Origin: Alteribacter natronophilus | Lineage (GTDB): Bacteria; Bacillota; Bacilli; Bacillales; Salisediminibacteriaceae | Assembly: GCF_006007885.1 (NCBI RefSeq) | Contig: NZ_VCRO01000002.1 | Coordinates: 310,001 to 374,000 of the forward strand | Length of the DNA stretch: 64,000 bases | Reading direction: 5' to 3' | Shown here: positions 26,579 through 35,165 of the stretch, in pieces | How the letters are laid out: each line of letters starts with the position of its first letter | Position numbering within the stretch: position 1 is the stretch's first letter | Made by a program: the position numbers and the translations under genes | The notes under the pieces: model-generated | Seen by the model: only the letters and a program-made list of their open reading frames with translations | What the model was told of the DNA's origin: nothing | Databases searched by the model: none

Positions 26579-27835
26579 TTAACCCACCAGATCACTAATC
26601 GCCGTAAACAGGCTGTACGCCCCAATCCCGATACAGACGATCACCACAATCCCGCCGATAATGTTGACTTTCAGCGAGTTGGTGTATTTGCCGAGAAGCT
26701 GCTTGTTGTTCATGATGATCAGGATGAGAACAGCGATCCCCGGCAGGAGAATGCCGTTCAGTGCCTGGGCAAACAGGATGACAGCGAGTGGTTCCACGTT
26801 GAATGTGAAACTAAGGATACCGATTACAATGACAGTAGTAAACACGGCTTTAAAACGCCAGTCTTTTAGGCCGTCTTTCCATTTCAGAATACTGGCAATG
26901 GTAATTGAAGCCCCCAGTGCAGCTGCCGTCATGGAGGAAAAGCCTGCTGAAAAGATGCCGATGGCAAGAAACGACTCCGCCCAGCCGCCTAGAAGCGGTT
27001 CGAGCTGAAGGGCCAGGTCTGCCACGGTTTCCACTTCCACACCACGCATTAACGTCCCCGAGGTAATCAGGATCGAGGCGGAGATCAGTCCGCCCAGCCC
27101 GATCGAGACCACGATATCCCACTTGGAATCTTTTAATTGAGACGGATGATTCCACCTCTCCTGTACCGAGGTGGAATGGATAAACAGATTGTAAGGTACG
27201 ACAGTGGTACCGATCAGCGCAGCAATTGTAATGATGGAGCCAACAGGAATCGAGGGAGCGAACATCCCTGAAGCAATGCCTCCAAGATCCGGCTGGGCAA
27301 TGACCATGGTCGTAATAAACACGGCACTCATGATGATCACGAGTCCGATCATCATTTTCTCGATTAACTTGTAGCTGCCGCTGAGGCCGATTAGAAGCAC
27401 CACGAGGCCAACGAACGGACCGATCGCGTTGATATTCCAGCCGGTTAAGGTGGACAGGCCAAGCGATGTGCCGTTTAAATCCCCGCTCATATACGCCGCC
27501 GAGCCGGTAAATATGGATAAAATCACGAAAACGACGATACTGTACTTGATGGCCGGATGGGAAAACTGGTCCCTTATGGCAGCCCCGAGTCCTTTTCGGG
27601 AGATGATCCCGAGCCGGGCGACCATCATCTGCAGGACGATGGTAGTAATAACGGAAAAGACGAGCGCCCACAGCAGGGCGTAACCGAACGATGCCCCGGC
27701 TTCAGTAGCAGTCGTAATCGTACCCGGACCTACAAAAGACGCCGCAATAATCGCGCCCGGCCCGATGACTTTAAGCTTTTCTATGAAAACATTCCTCTTT
27801 TGATTCTTATTCTGTGCCGGCTGTGCCTGCCCCAC
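26579..27835 (-). CDS. Nramp-family divalent metal transporter with non-canonical metal site
   Basis: This 418-residue protein has about eleven hydrophobic helices and the overall Nramp pattern. The first-helix motif, canonically DPGN, reads GPGT (SFVGPGTITTATEAG), and the sixth-helix MPH reads VPY (GTTVVPYNLFIHS). Asp, Asn and Met in those motifs coordinate Mn(II) or Fe(II) in canonical Nramps. Their loss suggests a different ion, as in the Nramp-related magnesium transporters, or a non-transport role. It is a single-gene unit convergent with the sugar operon. Confidence 0.87.
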   Translation of the reverse strand: MGQAQPAQNKNQKRNVFIEKLKVIGPGAIIAASFVGPGTITTATEAGASFGYALLWALVFSVITTIVLQMMVARLGIISRKGLGAAIRDQFSHPAIKYSIVVFVILSIFTGSAAYMSGDLNGTSLGLSTLTGWNINAIGPFVGLVVLLIGLSGSYKLIEKMMIGLVIIMSAVFITTMVIAQPDLGGIASGMFAPSIPVGSIITIAALIGTTVVPYNLFIHSTSVQERWNHPSQLKDSKWDIVVSIGLGGLISASILITSGTLMRGVEVETVADLALQLEPLLGGWAESFLAIGIFSAGFSSMTAAALGASITIASILKWKDGLKDWRFKAVFTTVIVIGILSFTFNVEPLAVILFAQALNGILLPGIAVLILIIMNNKQLLGKYTNSLKVNIIGGIVVIVCIGIGAYSLFTAISDLVG

Positions 27836-27945
27836 AATTTCACCTCATATCAAAATACATATTACTGTGTTCATTTCACTTGAGAGGGAGGGATAAACGT
27901 GGGATTCTAAATAAAGAACGTTCGAGCCGGGGAACTCCTGAAACA

Positions 27946-27983
27946 AAAAAGCAGAACCCCGCAGCCATTGCGGAGTTCTGCAT
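27946..27983 (-). terminator. Rho-independent terminator of the ascorbate-type PTS operon
   Basis: On the minus strand a 13-bp stem (27971-27983 with 27953-27965) is followed by six T residues. It lies 22 bases after the ulaA stop. Confidence 0.82.
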
Positions 27984-28004
27984 TACATCCAAACATTATT
28001 CTGT

Positions 28005-29267
28005 TTAGTTAAACAGACTCACAAGCCATCCAAGCAGAATCCCGACTGCGCCGAAGTCCGAGTCTCCGAACGTGGTGCTGTCAAAGCCGAGGGAACTGAG
28101 GATCGGCATGAGCAGGGCAGGGAGGAAGCTGATCAGGATGCCGTTTGCAACGGCACCGAGGATCGCGCCTTTTCTTCCGCCCAGGGCGTTTCCGAATACG
28201 CCGGCGGCTGCACCGGTGAAGAAGTGGGGAACGAGCCCCGGTACAATCAGTGCAAGACCGAAGATCGGCAGAAGGAACATGCTGCCGAGGCCGGCAAGAA
28301 AGCTGAACATAAATCCGATAATCACGGCGTTTGGTGCGAAAGGGAATACAATTGGTGCGTCCAGTGCCGGTTTGGCATTCGGAACGATTTTGTCGGCAAT
28401 TCCCTTAAAGGCCGGAACGATTTCCGCCAGAAGCATCCGTACACCGGCAAGAACGACGTACACCCCTGCAGCGAAGGTAATCCCCTGCATGAGGGAGAAG
28501 ATGATAAAGTTCATGCCTTCACTGAGCTCGGTTTCAATATAGGCTGCGCCTGCAAAGAGGGCGACGACGATAAACAGGAGTGCCATCGTAAGGGAGACGG
28601 CAACGGACGTGTCGCGCAGGAATCCGAGCGACTGGGGAACCTTAATGTCCTCTGTTGTTTTCTCTTTGTTTCCAAAGCGTTTACCGATCGTACCTGATAC
28701 GAAATAACCGAGTGAGCCGAAGTGACCGAGAGCGATGTCATCGTTTCCGGTAATTTGCCGCATGTACGGCTGGAGGATCGCCGGGAAAAAGACCATGGCC
28801 GCTCCGAGAATCAGTGACCCGGTAACAACGAGCGGAATTCCGGCCATACCGCCGGAGCTGAGGATGACGGCAATCAGACAGGCCATAAACATCGTGTGAT
28901 GCCCGGTTAAAAAGATATATTTAAAGGGCGTGAGTCTGGCAATAACGATGTTGGCCACCATACCGAACAGCATAATCATGGCGGTTTCCGTACCGAAGGC
29001 CTCCTGGGCCACAGCAACAACCGCTTCATTGTTCGGGATCACCCCGCGGATATTGAAGGCGGTTTCAAACATTTGCGAAAAGTAATCAAGAGATGTGATG
29101 AGCACGCCGGCTCCGACACCGAGGATAACGAAGCCCATAATCGTCTTCAGTGTGCCCGATACGGTATCCGCTGCATTTTTCTTCTGCAGCAGGAGACCGA
29201 GCAGGGCAAAGAGGCCGACAAGGATGGCGGGCGTACCCAAAATGTCATTCATAATGAGGTCTGCCAT
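28005..29267 (-). CDS. ulaA: PTS ascorbate-type permease EIIC (UlaA family)
   Basis: This 420-residue membrane protein has about ten hydrophobic helices and the UlaA blocks LTGHHTMFMACLIA and FTGAAAGVFGNALGG. UlaA-type permeases take up and phosphorylate L-ascorbate or similar acids together with EIIB and EIIA. The ulaB gene ends 3 bases upstream. No ulaD, ulaE, ulaF or ulaG homologue lies on this strand, so the true substrate may differ from ascorbate. Confidence 0.92.
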   Translation of the reverse strand: MADLIMNDILGTPAILVGLFALLGLLLQKKNAADTVSGTLKTIMGFVILGVGAGVLITSLDYFSQMFETAFNIRGVIPNNEAVVAVAQEAFGTETAMIMLFGMVANIVIARLTPFKYIFLTGHHTMFMACLIAVILSSGGMAGIPLVVTGSLILGAAMVFFPAILQPYMRQITGNDDIALGHFGSLGYFVSGTIGKRFGNKEKTTEDIKVPQSLGFLRDTSVAVSLTMALLFIVVALFAGAAYIETELSEGMNFIIFSLMQGITFAAGVYVVLAGVRMLLAEIVPAFKGIADKIVPNAKPALDAPIVFPFAPNAVIIGFMFSFLAGLGSMFLLPIFGLALIVPGLVPHFFTGAAAGVFGNALGGRKGAILGAVANGILISFLPALLMPILSSLGFDSTTFGDSDFGAVGILLGWLVSLFN

Positions 29268-29270
29268 AAT

Positions 29271-29543
29271 TTATCCCTCCTGTAGATGTGTTTGAAGCGC
29301 GTCCTTCAGCTCCTGCTGATCGAGCAGGTTCGTAAGTGGTATGATTTTTTTATTTCCGTCATCGAGGTTCGTGATGATATCCCGGGAACCGATATAGTAA
29401 TCAGCGGGTTCGGTTTTTGCTGATGCAAGGTCAGTATGGGACACATCCGCATTGATTCCCAGTTCATTTAACGCCTTCTTTACGTTCATTTCTACGATAA
29501 AGCTGCTTCCAAGACCGTTTCCGCATACGACTAATAGTTTCAT
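29271..29543 (-). CDS. ulaB: PTS ascorbate-type EIIB (UlaB family)
   Basis: This 90-residue cytoplasmic domain has the phosphocysteine motif VVCGNGLGSS near its N-terminus (Cys7). It passes phosphate from EIIA to the sugar acid carried by UlaA. ATG 29543 follows AGGAGG. It lies between the PRD regulator, which supplies an EIIA-type domain, and ulaA. Confidence 0.92.
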   Translation of the reverse strand: MKLLVVCGNGLGSSFIVEMNVKKALNELGINADVSHTDLASAKTEPADYYIGSRDIITNLDDGNKKIIPLTNLLDQQELKDALQTHLQEG

Positions 29544-29571
29544 TTTAAATTCCTCCTAAATTTTAGTTGGT

Positions 29572-31641
29572 TTACTCAGAGTACTGATTCAGTAATTCCT
29601 GAATGTCATCGTGATCTGCTGCTGCCCGCAGTATCCTGATGTTTTCTTCTTCTGACAGCATTGCAGAAAGCTGGGACAGTGCTTTAAGGTGGGATTCGTT
29701 ATCAATCGCTGCAAGTATGAAGATCAGCGATACCTGATGCCGGTCTTCTTCTGAGAACCGGACGGGCTGATCGAGCTTTAATACGCTCATCCCGAGCTTC
29801 TCCACACCGTCCTCGGGTCTTGCGTGGGGAATCGCCACTTGGGGCGCGAGAATCACGTACGGTCCGTTTTCTTCAATATTGGCAATCATCGCAGATACGT
29901 ACTCCTCTGTGATGGAATGGTTATCGATTAACGGCTTGGCGGCAATCCGGATGCCTTCCCGCCAGCTCTCCGCTTTTTCTGTGAGTTGAATCGCGTTGGA
30001 TTGAATAATTTCATTTAGCATGGGTTTATACGGCTCCTTTATATGAAGTGGCTTGTCTGAAAGGATCTCCTCGATTTCCGTCAGTAACTGCGCCTGGTTA
30101 TGAATCTCTGCGTGCTTTTCCACTGCTCCCAGGATTTCTTTTACTTTGGAATGTGCGGGATTAACTTCCTTATAGTTCAGGAGTCGATTAACATTCACCA
30201 GAATGCGTTCTTTTTCCGCCTCGGTCAGGACAGCGTTTACATGAAAGGTCGGTAAATGCCTGCTTTTTAACGGCACCGTCGTGAAAATCAGGTCAGGTGT
30301 GATCGTCGCTTCCTCAACCGATGTAACCACTTCAAAATCCAGTGTGGAAAACAGCGTCTCAAGCTGTGCCCGTAAAATCTGGGACGTACCGATCCCGCTG
30401 GAACAGACAATCAGGGCCTGTTTTCTCGAAGCGGCTTTGTGACCTTCCTTTCTCATCCAGCCGCCGAAGTGCATGGCGATGTAGGCCGTTTCATCATCGT
30501 TAACCGGAACGCCGGTAAAACGTTCCAGGTGAGGCATCACCTTTCTGGTCAGCTGGTAGATATCGCTGTACTTTTCCTTTACCGACTCGGTTAGCGGGTT
30601 CCCGGCAGGAAGCCTGTACTTGAGCCGGTAGTACGCAGGTTCGATGTGAATGAGCAGGTTGTTCTGAACCTCTTTGTAGTTCCGGAACTCCATACACGCA
30701 TACCGCTGGAAGTCCACGACCATCCTGTAAACAACACGTTCCAGCCCTTTGACGGAGATATCGTTTTTGTCTGTGTTCACGCGCTGGCTCAGGAGCAGAA
30801 TCGTGATGAAATCTGTTTCCTGGGCAGGGACGGTTACATTTAAGGCTTTGGCGATTGACCGGCTCAGGCGCCTGGTATTTTCGTACATCGGGCTCTTCCG
30901 CAGTGAATCCGCCTCACTGGCGAAACACTCCACAAAACAGCGGCGCAGGCTTCGCTGGAGGCAGTAGGTCAGATACCAGGTTAAAGGGCTGAAGCTGCCT
31001 GCTGTCCCTTTGAGTGCAGGGGCCGGAAATACGTTCTCCATGAGGCCCTGAACGAGGTTCATGTTCTGCGGGATCTGCGGATCTGCTTCCTCCCACAGTC
31101 TCATCATCCCCTTCACCACCTCGCCGTCCAGGTTTTCGTGCGCGGTGTGAATAAACAGTCTCCTGATGTCAAATTCATTTCCTTCAATCGTGTAGCCCTG
31201 TGAGCGGGAGAACGTTAAATCCAGCTCAAATTCGAACACCTGTTCCCGGATGAGCTTTACATCGTTCAAACAGGAATTTCTGCTCGCGCCTGACGTTTCG
31301 ATAATGTCTTTCAGCTGGATTTTCCTGCTTTTTGTGAGCAGCAGAAACACTGTCATCGCCCTGCGCTCTTCCGGGGCATAGAAATAATCGTGCGGCTGGT
31401 CCAATGTGACATGCTGAGGCAACTGCTTTTTTGTGTCTTCTGTGAGAAAGATGCCTACGGCTTTGACTCTCTGGACTTTCCCGAGGTCATTATGCTCCAG
31501 CCAGTCATCGACTTTATTTAAGTTGTAGTACACCGTCCGCCTGGAAACGTTTAGATGCTCGCTCAGTTCCACAGCGGAAACCGGCTCGTTCTTTAAGGCA
31601 AGAATATTTAATAATTGCGCACTCTTCTGATCCAAGATCAT
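29572..31641 (-). CDS. PRD-containing transcriptional regulator with EIIB and EIIA domains
   Basis: This 689-residue regulator has DeoR/BglG-type helix-turn-helix segments (about 10-170), two PRD domains (about 190-400), an EIIB-like domain with VCSSGIGTSQ (about 410-490) and a C-terminal EIIA domain (about 545-689) with VAIPHARPEDGV, whose His is the phosphorylation site. No separate EIIA gene is present, so this domain may also serve as the transporter's EIIA. I prefer ATG 31641, preceded by AGGTGG; GTG 31653 is the alternative. It probably activates the ulaBA genes that follow. Confidence 0.88.
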   Translation of the reverse strand: MILDQKSAQLLNILALKNEPVSAVELSEHLNVSRRTVYYNLNKVDDWLEHNDLGKVQRVKAVGIFLTEDTKKQLPQHVTLDQPHDYFYAPEERRAMTVFLLLTKSRKIQLKDIIETSGASRNSCLNDVKLIREQVFEFELDLTFSRSQGYTIEGNEFDIRRLFIHTAHENLDGEVVKGMMRLWEEADPQIPQNMNLVQGLMENVFPAPALKGTAGSFSPLTWYLTYCLQRSLRRCFVECFASEADSLRKSPMYENTRRLSRSIAKALNVTVPAQETDFITILLLSQRVNTDKNDISVKGLERVVYRMVVDFQRYACMEFRNYKEVQNNLLIHIEPAYYRLKYRLPAGNPLTESVKEKYSDIYQLTRKVMPHLERFTGVPVNDDETAYIAMHFGGWMRKEGHKAASRKQALIVCSSGIGTSQILRAQLETLFSTLDFEVVTSVEEATITPDLIFTTVPLKSRHLPTFHVNAVLTEAEKERILVNVNRLLNYKEVNPAHSKVKEILGAVEKHAEIHNQAQLLTEIEEILSDKPLHIKEPYKPMLNEIIQSNAIQLTEKAESWREGIRIAAKPLIDNHSITEEYVSAMIANIEENGPYVILAPQVAIPHARPEDGVEKLGMSVLKLDQPVRFSEEDRHQVSLIFILAAIDNESHLKALSQLSAMLSEEENIRILRAAADHDDIQELLNQYSE

Positions 31642-31875
31642 CGCATCCACCACCTGGGTTGAATAATGTCAGCTGACTGATAGGTTTTGCTGGATGACTT
31701 ACTTTCATCATAAAAACAAACCGTGGGAAAGAGAAGTCCGAAAGATGTACAGCCCTTTGTGCAAAATTGGACTGAAGTGAGGGGTTGATATGGTGTTCGT
31801 TTCGGAGGCGGAGATGGAACATTTTCTCATCATCATTTTTTTTAAATTTCCCCTTGATTTCTGTATCCGCTTTCA

Positions 31876-31914
31876 TTTACACTACAACTAAACCGGTTTA
31901 CTAAATCGATTTAG
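31876..31914 (+). promoter_or_regulatory. Promoter and two operators of the hexonate operon
   Basis: TTTACA (31876-31881) and TACTAA (31899-31904) are spaced by 17 bases. Two palindromes overlap the -10 area, TAAACCGGTTTA (31889-31900) and CTAAATCGATTTAG (31901-31914). The LacI-type gene starting at 31953 is the obvious candidate to bind them. The rest of the gap 31642-31952 must hold the divergent PTS promoter, which I could not place. Confidence 0.65.
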
Positions 31915-31952
31915 TTAATGCAAAGAAAAAAGAGCACGACGAAGGAGAAACT

Positions 31953-32957
31953 ATGAAAAAGGTTACGATGCGGGATGTTGCAGAGCATGCAAAAGTATCA
32001 AAGAGCACCGTTTCCCAGTATTTAAATAAACGGTATGACTACATGGGAGCGGAAACAAAGAAGCGAATCGAAGAAGCGATCCGTGTACTTGGTTACCAGC
32101 CCAATTACGTAGCCAGAAGCCTGAAACAGAAAAAAACCTCGACTATAGGGGTGATCGTGGCCAATATTCTTCATTCTTTTTCAACACAGGTGATCCGGGC
32201 AATCGAAGACTACTGCCATGAGCAGGATTTTCACGTGATTGTCTGCAACGCGGATGACGACCCTGAAAAAGAACGGAAGTACATCGAAATGCTTCGCGCC
32301 AAACAGGTGGACGGGCTCATCGTCTTCCCGACAGGCGAAAACCTTGATCTATACGATCGGATGATCGAAGAAAAGTTTCCGCTCGTGTTTGTGGACAGAC
32401 TGATCGATCAGCTTCCTGTCCGGTGTGTGCTGCTCGATAACGAAGCCGCCAGTGAACTGGCAGTCGATCACCTCGCCGATCAGGGATACAGGCGGATTGC
32501 CATTATGACTACGAGTCTCGAGCGAAAGATCACCCCGAGGATCGAGCGGATCAGCGGGTACCGGAAAGCTCTTGAAAAGCACGGCCTTGAGCCGAAGGAA
32601 GAATATATTAAGAGCCTGGAAATCCCATCTATGAAAGAAGAAGTTAAGAACATGCTGTCACTGCCGGAGCCGCCGGATGCGATTCTTGCCGCTAACGATA
32701 TGGCGCTGATGGAGATTCTTTCAGCAGTCAAAGATGAGAACATCCGGGTTCCTGAGGAACTGGCGGTCGTAGGCATTGATGAAGTATCTTTTGCCAGCCT
32801 GTTCACTCCTTCAATTACAACAGTGGAACAGCCGGCATTTCTTATGGGGAAAGAGGCAGCTGCCATGCTGCTGGAGCTTACGGAAAAGCCTGAGCGTGTA
32901 GCTGAAAAGCATGTGCTCCGCTACGAACCTTCCCTCCACCCGAGGGAGTCGAGCTGA
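31953..32957 (+). CDS. LacI-family regulator of the hexonate operon (KdgR-like)
   Basis: This 334-residue repressor has the LacI helix-turn-helix (VTMRDVAEHAKVSKSTVSQYL), hinge residues YQPNYVARSLK and a sugar-binding effector domain. It is first in an operon followed by a KDG kinase, like kdgR of B. subtilis. KDG is a plausible inducer. AAGGAG lies 8 bases before ATG 31953. The palindromes just upstream point to autoregulation. Confidence 0.88.
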   Translation: MKKVTMRDVAEHAKVSKSTVSQYLNKRYDYMGAETKKRIEEAIRVLGYQPNYVARSLKQKKTSTIGVIVANILHSFSTQVIRAIEDYCHEQDFHVIVCNADDDPEKERKYIEMLRAKQVDGLIVFPTGENLDLYDRMIEEKFPLVFVDRLIDQLPVRCVLLDNEAASELAVDHLADQGYRRIAIMTTSLERKITPRIERISGYRKALEKHGLEPKEEYIKSLEIPSMKEEVKNMLSLPEPPDAILAANDMALMEILSAVKDENIRVPEELAVVGIDEVSFASLFTPSITTVEQPAFLMGKEAAAMLLELTEKPERVAEKHVLRYEPSLHPRESS

Positions 32958-33012
32958 TCTTCAGCCGGGTTCAGAAAAGGAATACCAAACAACATTAAAG
33001 GAGGGGCTGTAC

Positions 33013-33966
33013 ATGAAAAAAGATATTATTACCATCGGGGATGCCATGATTACGTTTAATCCTGTCGCGAAAGGCCCCTTACGCTATAACCATACATTCG
33101 AGAGAAAAGTGGGCGGTGCCGAACTGAATTTTGCCATCGGCTGTTCCCGGCTGGGACTGAATGCGGGATGGATCAGCAGACTTGGAAAAGATGAATTTGG
33201 ACGCTATCTTTACAACTTCGTCCGCGGGGAGGGAATTGACACTTCCCAGGTTGAGCTTGTGGAAGGCTATCCCACGTCACTTAATTTTAAGGAAATCCTC
33301 GAGGGCGGGTCCGGAAGTACGTTTTACTACCGTTACAATTCGCCGACGACCCAACTAACCGAGGAAAGTATAGATGAAGACTACATCAGAAATGCCCGGA
33401 TTCTCCATATTACCGGAGTGTTTGCTGCGATTGATCCGAAGAACCCCGGGATCCTCCGCCACGCGGTAAAACTGGCAAAAAAGCACGGCGTTAAAGTATC
33501 ACTTGATCCAAACCTCAGGTTAAAGCTCTGGTCCATTGAGGAAGCAAGGGAAGCACTCTATTCTCTGCTGCCGGATGTAGACATCCTTCTGGCGGGAGAA
33601 GAAGAAGCCGAACATCTGCTGGGAAAACAGTCCCTTGATGATTACCTGGACTTTTTCAAAGGCTTTAACATTCCCGATATCGTGATGAAACGGGGAGAGC
33701 ACGGCAGTACGGGCTACCGGAATGGACAGGTTGTTAACGCTGACCCGGTAAAGGCCAAAAACGTCGTTGATACCGTCGGTGCAGGTGACGGATTTAATGC
33801 AGGCTACATTTACTCGTATCTTAATGGAAAGAGTCTCGAAGAATCGCTCCGTATGGCAAACACGGTAGGTTCCATGGTAGTCAGTGTGTCCGGTGACAAC
33901 GAAGGGCTTCCTTATTTGGAAGATGTGGAAGCGCTTTTATCAAACAAACAGAAGATTGAGAGGTAG
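33013..33966 (+). CDS. kdgK: 2-keto-3-deoxygluconate kinase (PfkB family)
   Basis: This 317-residue ribokinase-family enzyme has the N-terminal GGAELNFAIGCSRLG and the C-terminal anion-hole/catalytic motif DTVGAGDGFNAGY, where Asp is the base. KdgK phosphorylates 2-keto-3-deoxygluconate to KDPG, which the aldolase encoded at 40389 cleaves. UxuA in the same operon makes KDG from mannonate. ATG 33013 follows AAAGGAGG; the upstream open frame overlaps the regulator and is rejected. Confidence 0.88.
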   Translation: MKKDIITIGDAMITFNPVAKGPLRYNHTFERKVGGAELNFAIGCSRLGLNAGWISRLGKDEFGRYLYNFVRGEGIDTSQVELVEGYPTSLNFKEILEGGSGSTFYYRYNSPTTQLTEESIDEDYIRNARILHITGVFAAIDPKNPGILRHAVKLAKKHGVKVSLDPNLRLKLWSIEEAREALYSLLPDVDILLAGEEEAEHLLGKQSLDDYLDFFKGFNIPDIVMKRGEHGSTGYRNGQVVNADPVKAKNVVDTVGAGDGFNAGYIYSYLNGKSLEESLRMANTVGSMVVSVSGDNEGLPYLEDVEALLSNKQKIER

Positions 33967-33971
33967 CGCTT

Positions 33972-34595
33972 ATGAAACTGCAGCTTGCCCTGGACAGGCT
34001 GTCCAGAGAGGATTGCCTGGCTGTTCTTAGGCAGACAGCCCCTTACATCGACTGGATCGAAGTCGGAACCGGCGTCATTAAAGAGTACGGAACAGAAATC
34101 ATTACAGAAATCCGCAATGGGTACCCTGATCATACGATCGTTGCAGATATGAAAACGTGTGACGCAGGCAGACATGAAGCAATTCAGGCGTTTGAGGCAG
34201 GAGCCGATGTTACCACCGTAATGGCGTTTTCCGCGGACGGCACCATCTGTGACATGATTGATGTGGCCCGGTCCTACGGCACCAGCGTGATGATCGACCT
34301 GTTAAATGTTGATTCAGCAGAAAGAGTGAAGGAACTTTCCGCACTGGGAGCAGATCTGTTCGGCCTTCATAACGGCAAGGACATGCAGGCTGCAGGGGAT
34401 CATGCCTCGGCTTCGCAGTTTGAACTGGTGAAAGGAATTGAAGGAAGGGTTGCCGTTGCAGGAGGAATTAATGAGGACACGCTTCCTGACATTGCGGCAC
34501 AGAAACCTGACATTGTCATAGTTGGAAGCGCCATCACCGGCGCAGGTGATCCTGAAAAAGCAGCAGCCCGAATAAAGGAGCTGATGGGCAGATGA
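33972..34595 (+). CDS. 3-hexulose-6-phosphate synthase-like / KGPDC-family decarboxylase
   Basis: This 207-residue TIM-barrel protein has VADMKTCDAGRHEA, the DxKxxD catalytic motif shared by hexulose-phosphate synthase (HxlA) and 3-keto-L-gulonate-6-phosphate decarboxylase (UlaD), and GSAITGAGDPEKAA for phosphate binding. The segment following the motif and the SIS partner right after it favour the HxlA type. The ascorbate-type PTS across the intergenic region and the YjmC-like reductase leave a keto-gulonate phosphate role open. It overlaps the next gene at ATGA. Confidence 0.85.
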   Translation: MKLQLALDRLSREDCLAVLRQTAPYIDWIEVGTGVIKEYGTEIITEIRNGYPDHTIVADMKTCDAGRHEAIQAFEAGADVTTVMAFSADGTICDMIDVARSYGTSVMIDLLNVDSAERVKELSALGADLFGLHNGKDMQAAGDHASASQFELVKGIEGRVAVAGGINEDTLPDIAAQKPDIVIVGSAITGAGDPEKAAARIKELMGR

Positions 34596-35149
34596 AGCAG
34601 ACGATACAGACAGTTGGAAACGAAGTACAGGAGGTGCTGGCCTCTGTGAACGCTTCCGAAGCTGAGACATTAAGCACCTGTCTCAGGGAGGCTCCGGCAG
34701 TTTTTGTCCTCGGTGAAGGAAGATCCGGCCTGATGGGCAAGGCATTTGCCATGCGGCTGATGCACGGCGGATACCGCGTGTATGCAGTCGGTGAAACGAT
34801 CACACCAAGTATTCAGAAAGATGATCTGCTCGTTGCCATTTCCGGATCAGGAACAACAAAAGGAATAGTCGATATGGCTGAAAAAGCCGGAAAAGCAGGA
34901 GCGAAAGTCTTTGCGGTTACAACAGACGCTGATTCTCCGCTCGGAAAACAGAGTGATCACAGCCTTGTGATTCCGGCAGCAACCAAGTACCGCCGTGAAA
35001 CAGAGCCTGATACAATTCAGCCTCTCGGCAATCAGTTCGATCAGAGTCTCCACCTTCTGCTCGATGCGGTCATCATTCACAGTCTGAACAGTGGAGATGC
35101 AGAAAAAACAAACGATGAACTTAAGTCGCGCCACGCGAACCTGGAATAA
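34592..35149 (+). CDS. hxlB: 6-phospho-3-hexuloisomerase-like SIS protein
   Basis: This 185-residue sugar isomerase domain protein has VFVLGEGRSGLMGKAFAMRL and LLVAISGSGTTKGIVDMAEK, typical of PHI (HxlB). With HPS it converts ribulose 5-phosphate plus formaldehyde to fructose 6-phosphate, or the reverse. No methanol or formaldehyde oxidation genes are near, so a role inside a sugar-acid route is likely. Translation is coupled to the preceding gene by a 4-base overlap. Confidence 0.87.
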   Translation: MKQTIQTVGNEVQEVLASVNASEAETLSTCLREAPAVFVLGEGRSGLMGKAFAMRLMHGGYRVYAVGETITPSIQKDDLLVAISGSGTTKGIVDMAEKAGKAGAKVFAVTTDADSPLGKQSDHSLVIPAATKYRRETEPDTIQPLGNQFDQSLHLLLDAVIIHSLNSGDAEKTNDELKSRHANLE

Positions 35150-35165
35150 ATAGGAGGAACACAAA

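Noticed and set aside
33972-35149. Methanol or formaldehyde assimilation locus
   Set aside because: Only the HPS/PHI pair is present, with no methanol dehydrogenase or formaldehyde oxidation genes nearby; the surroundings are sugar-acid genes.
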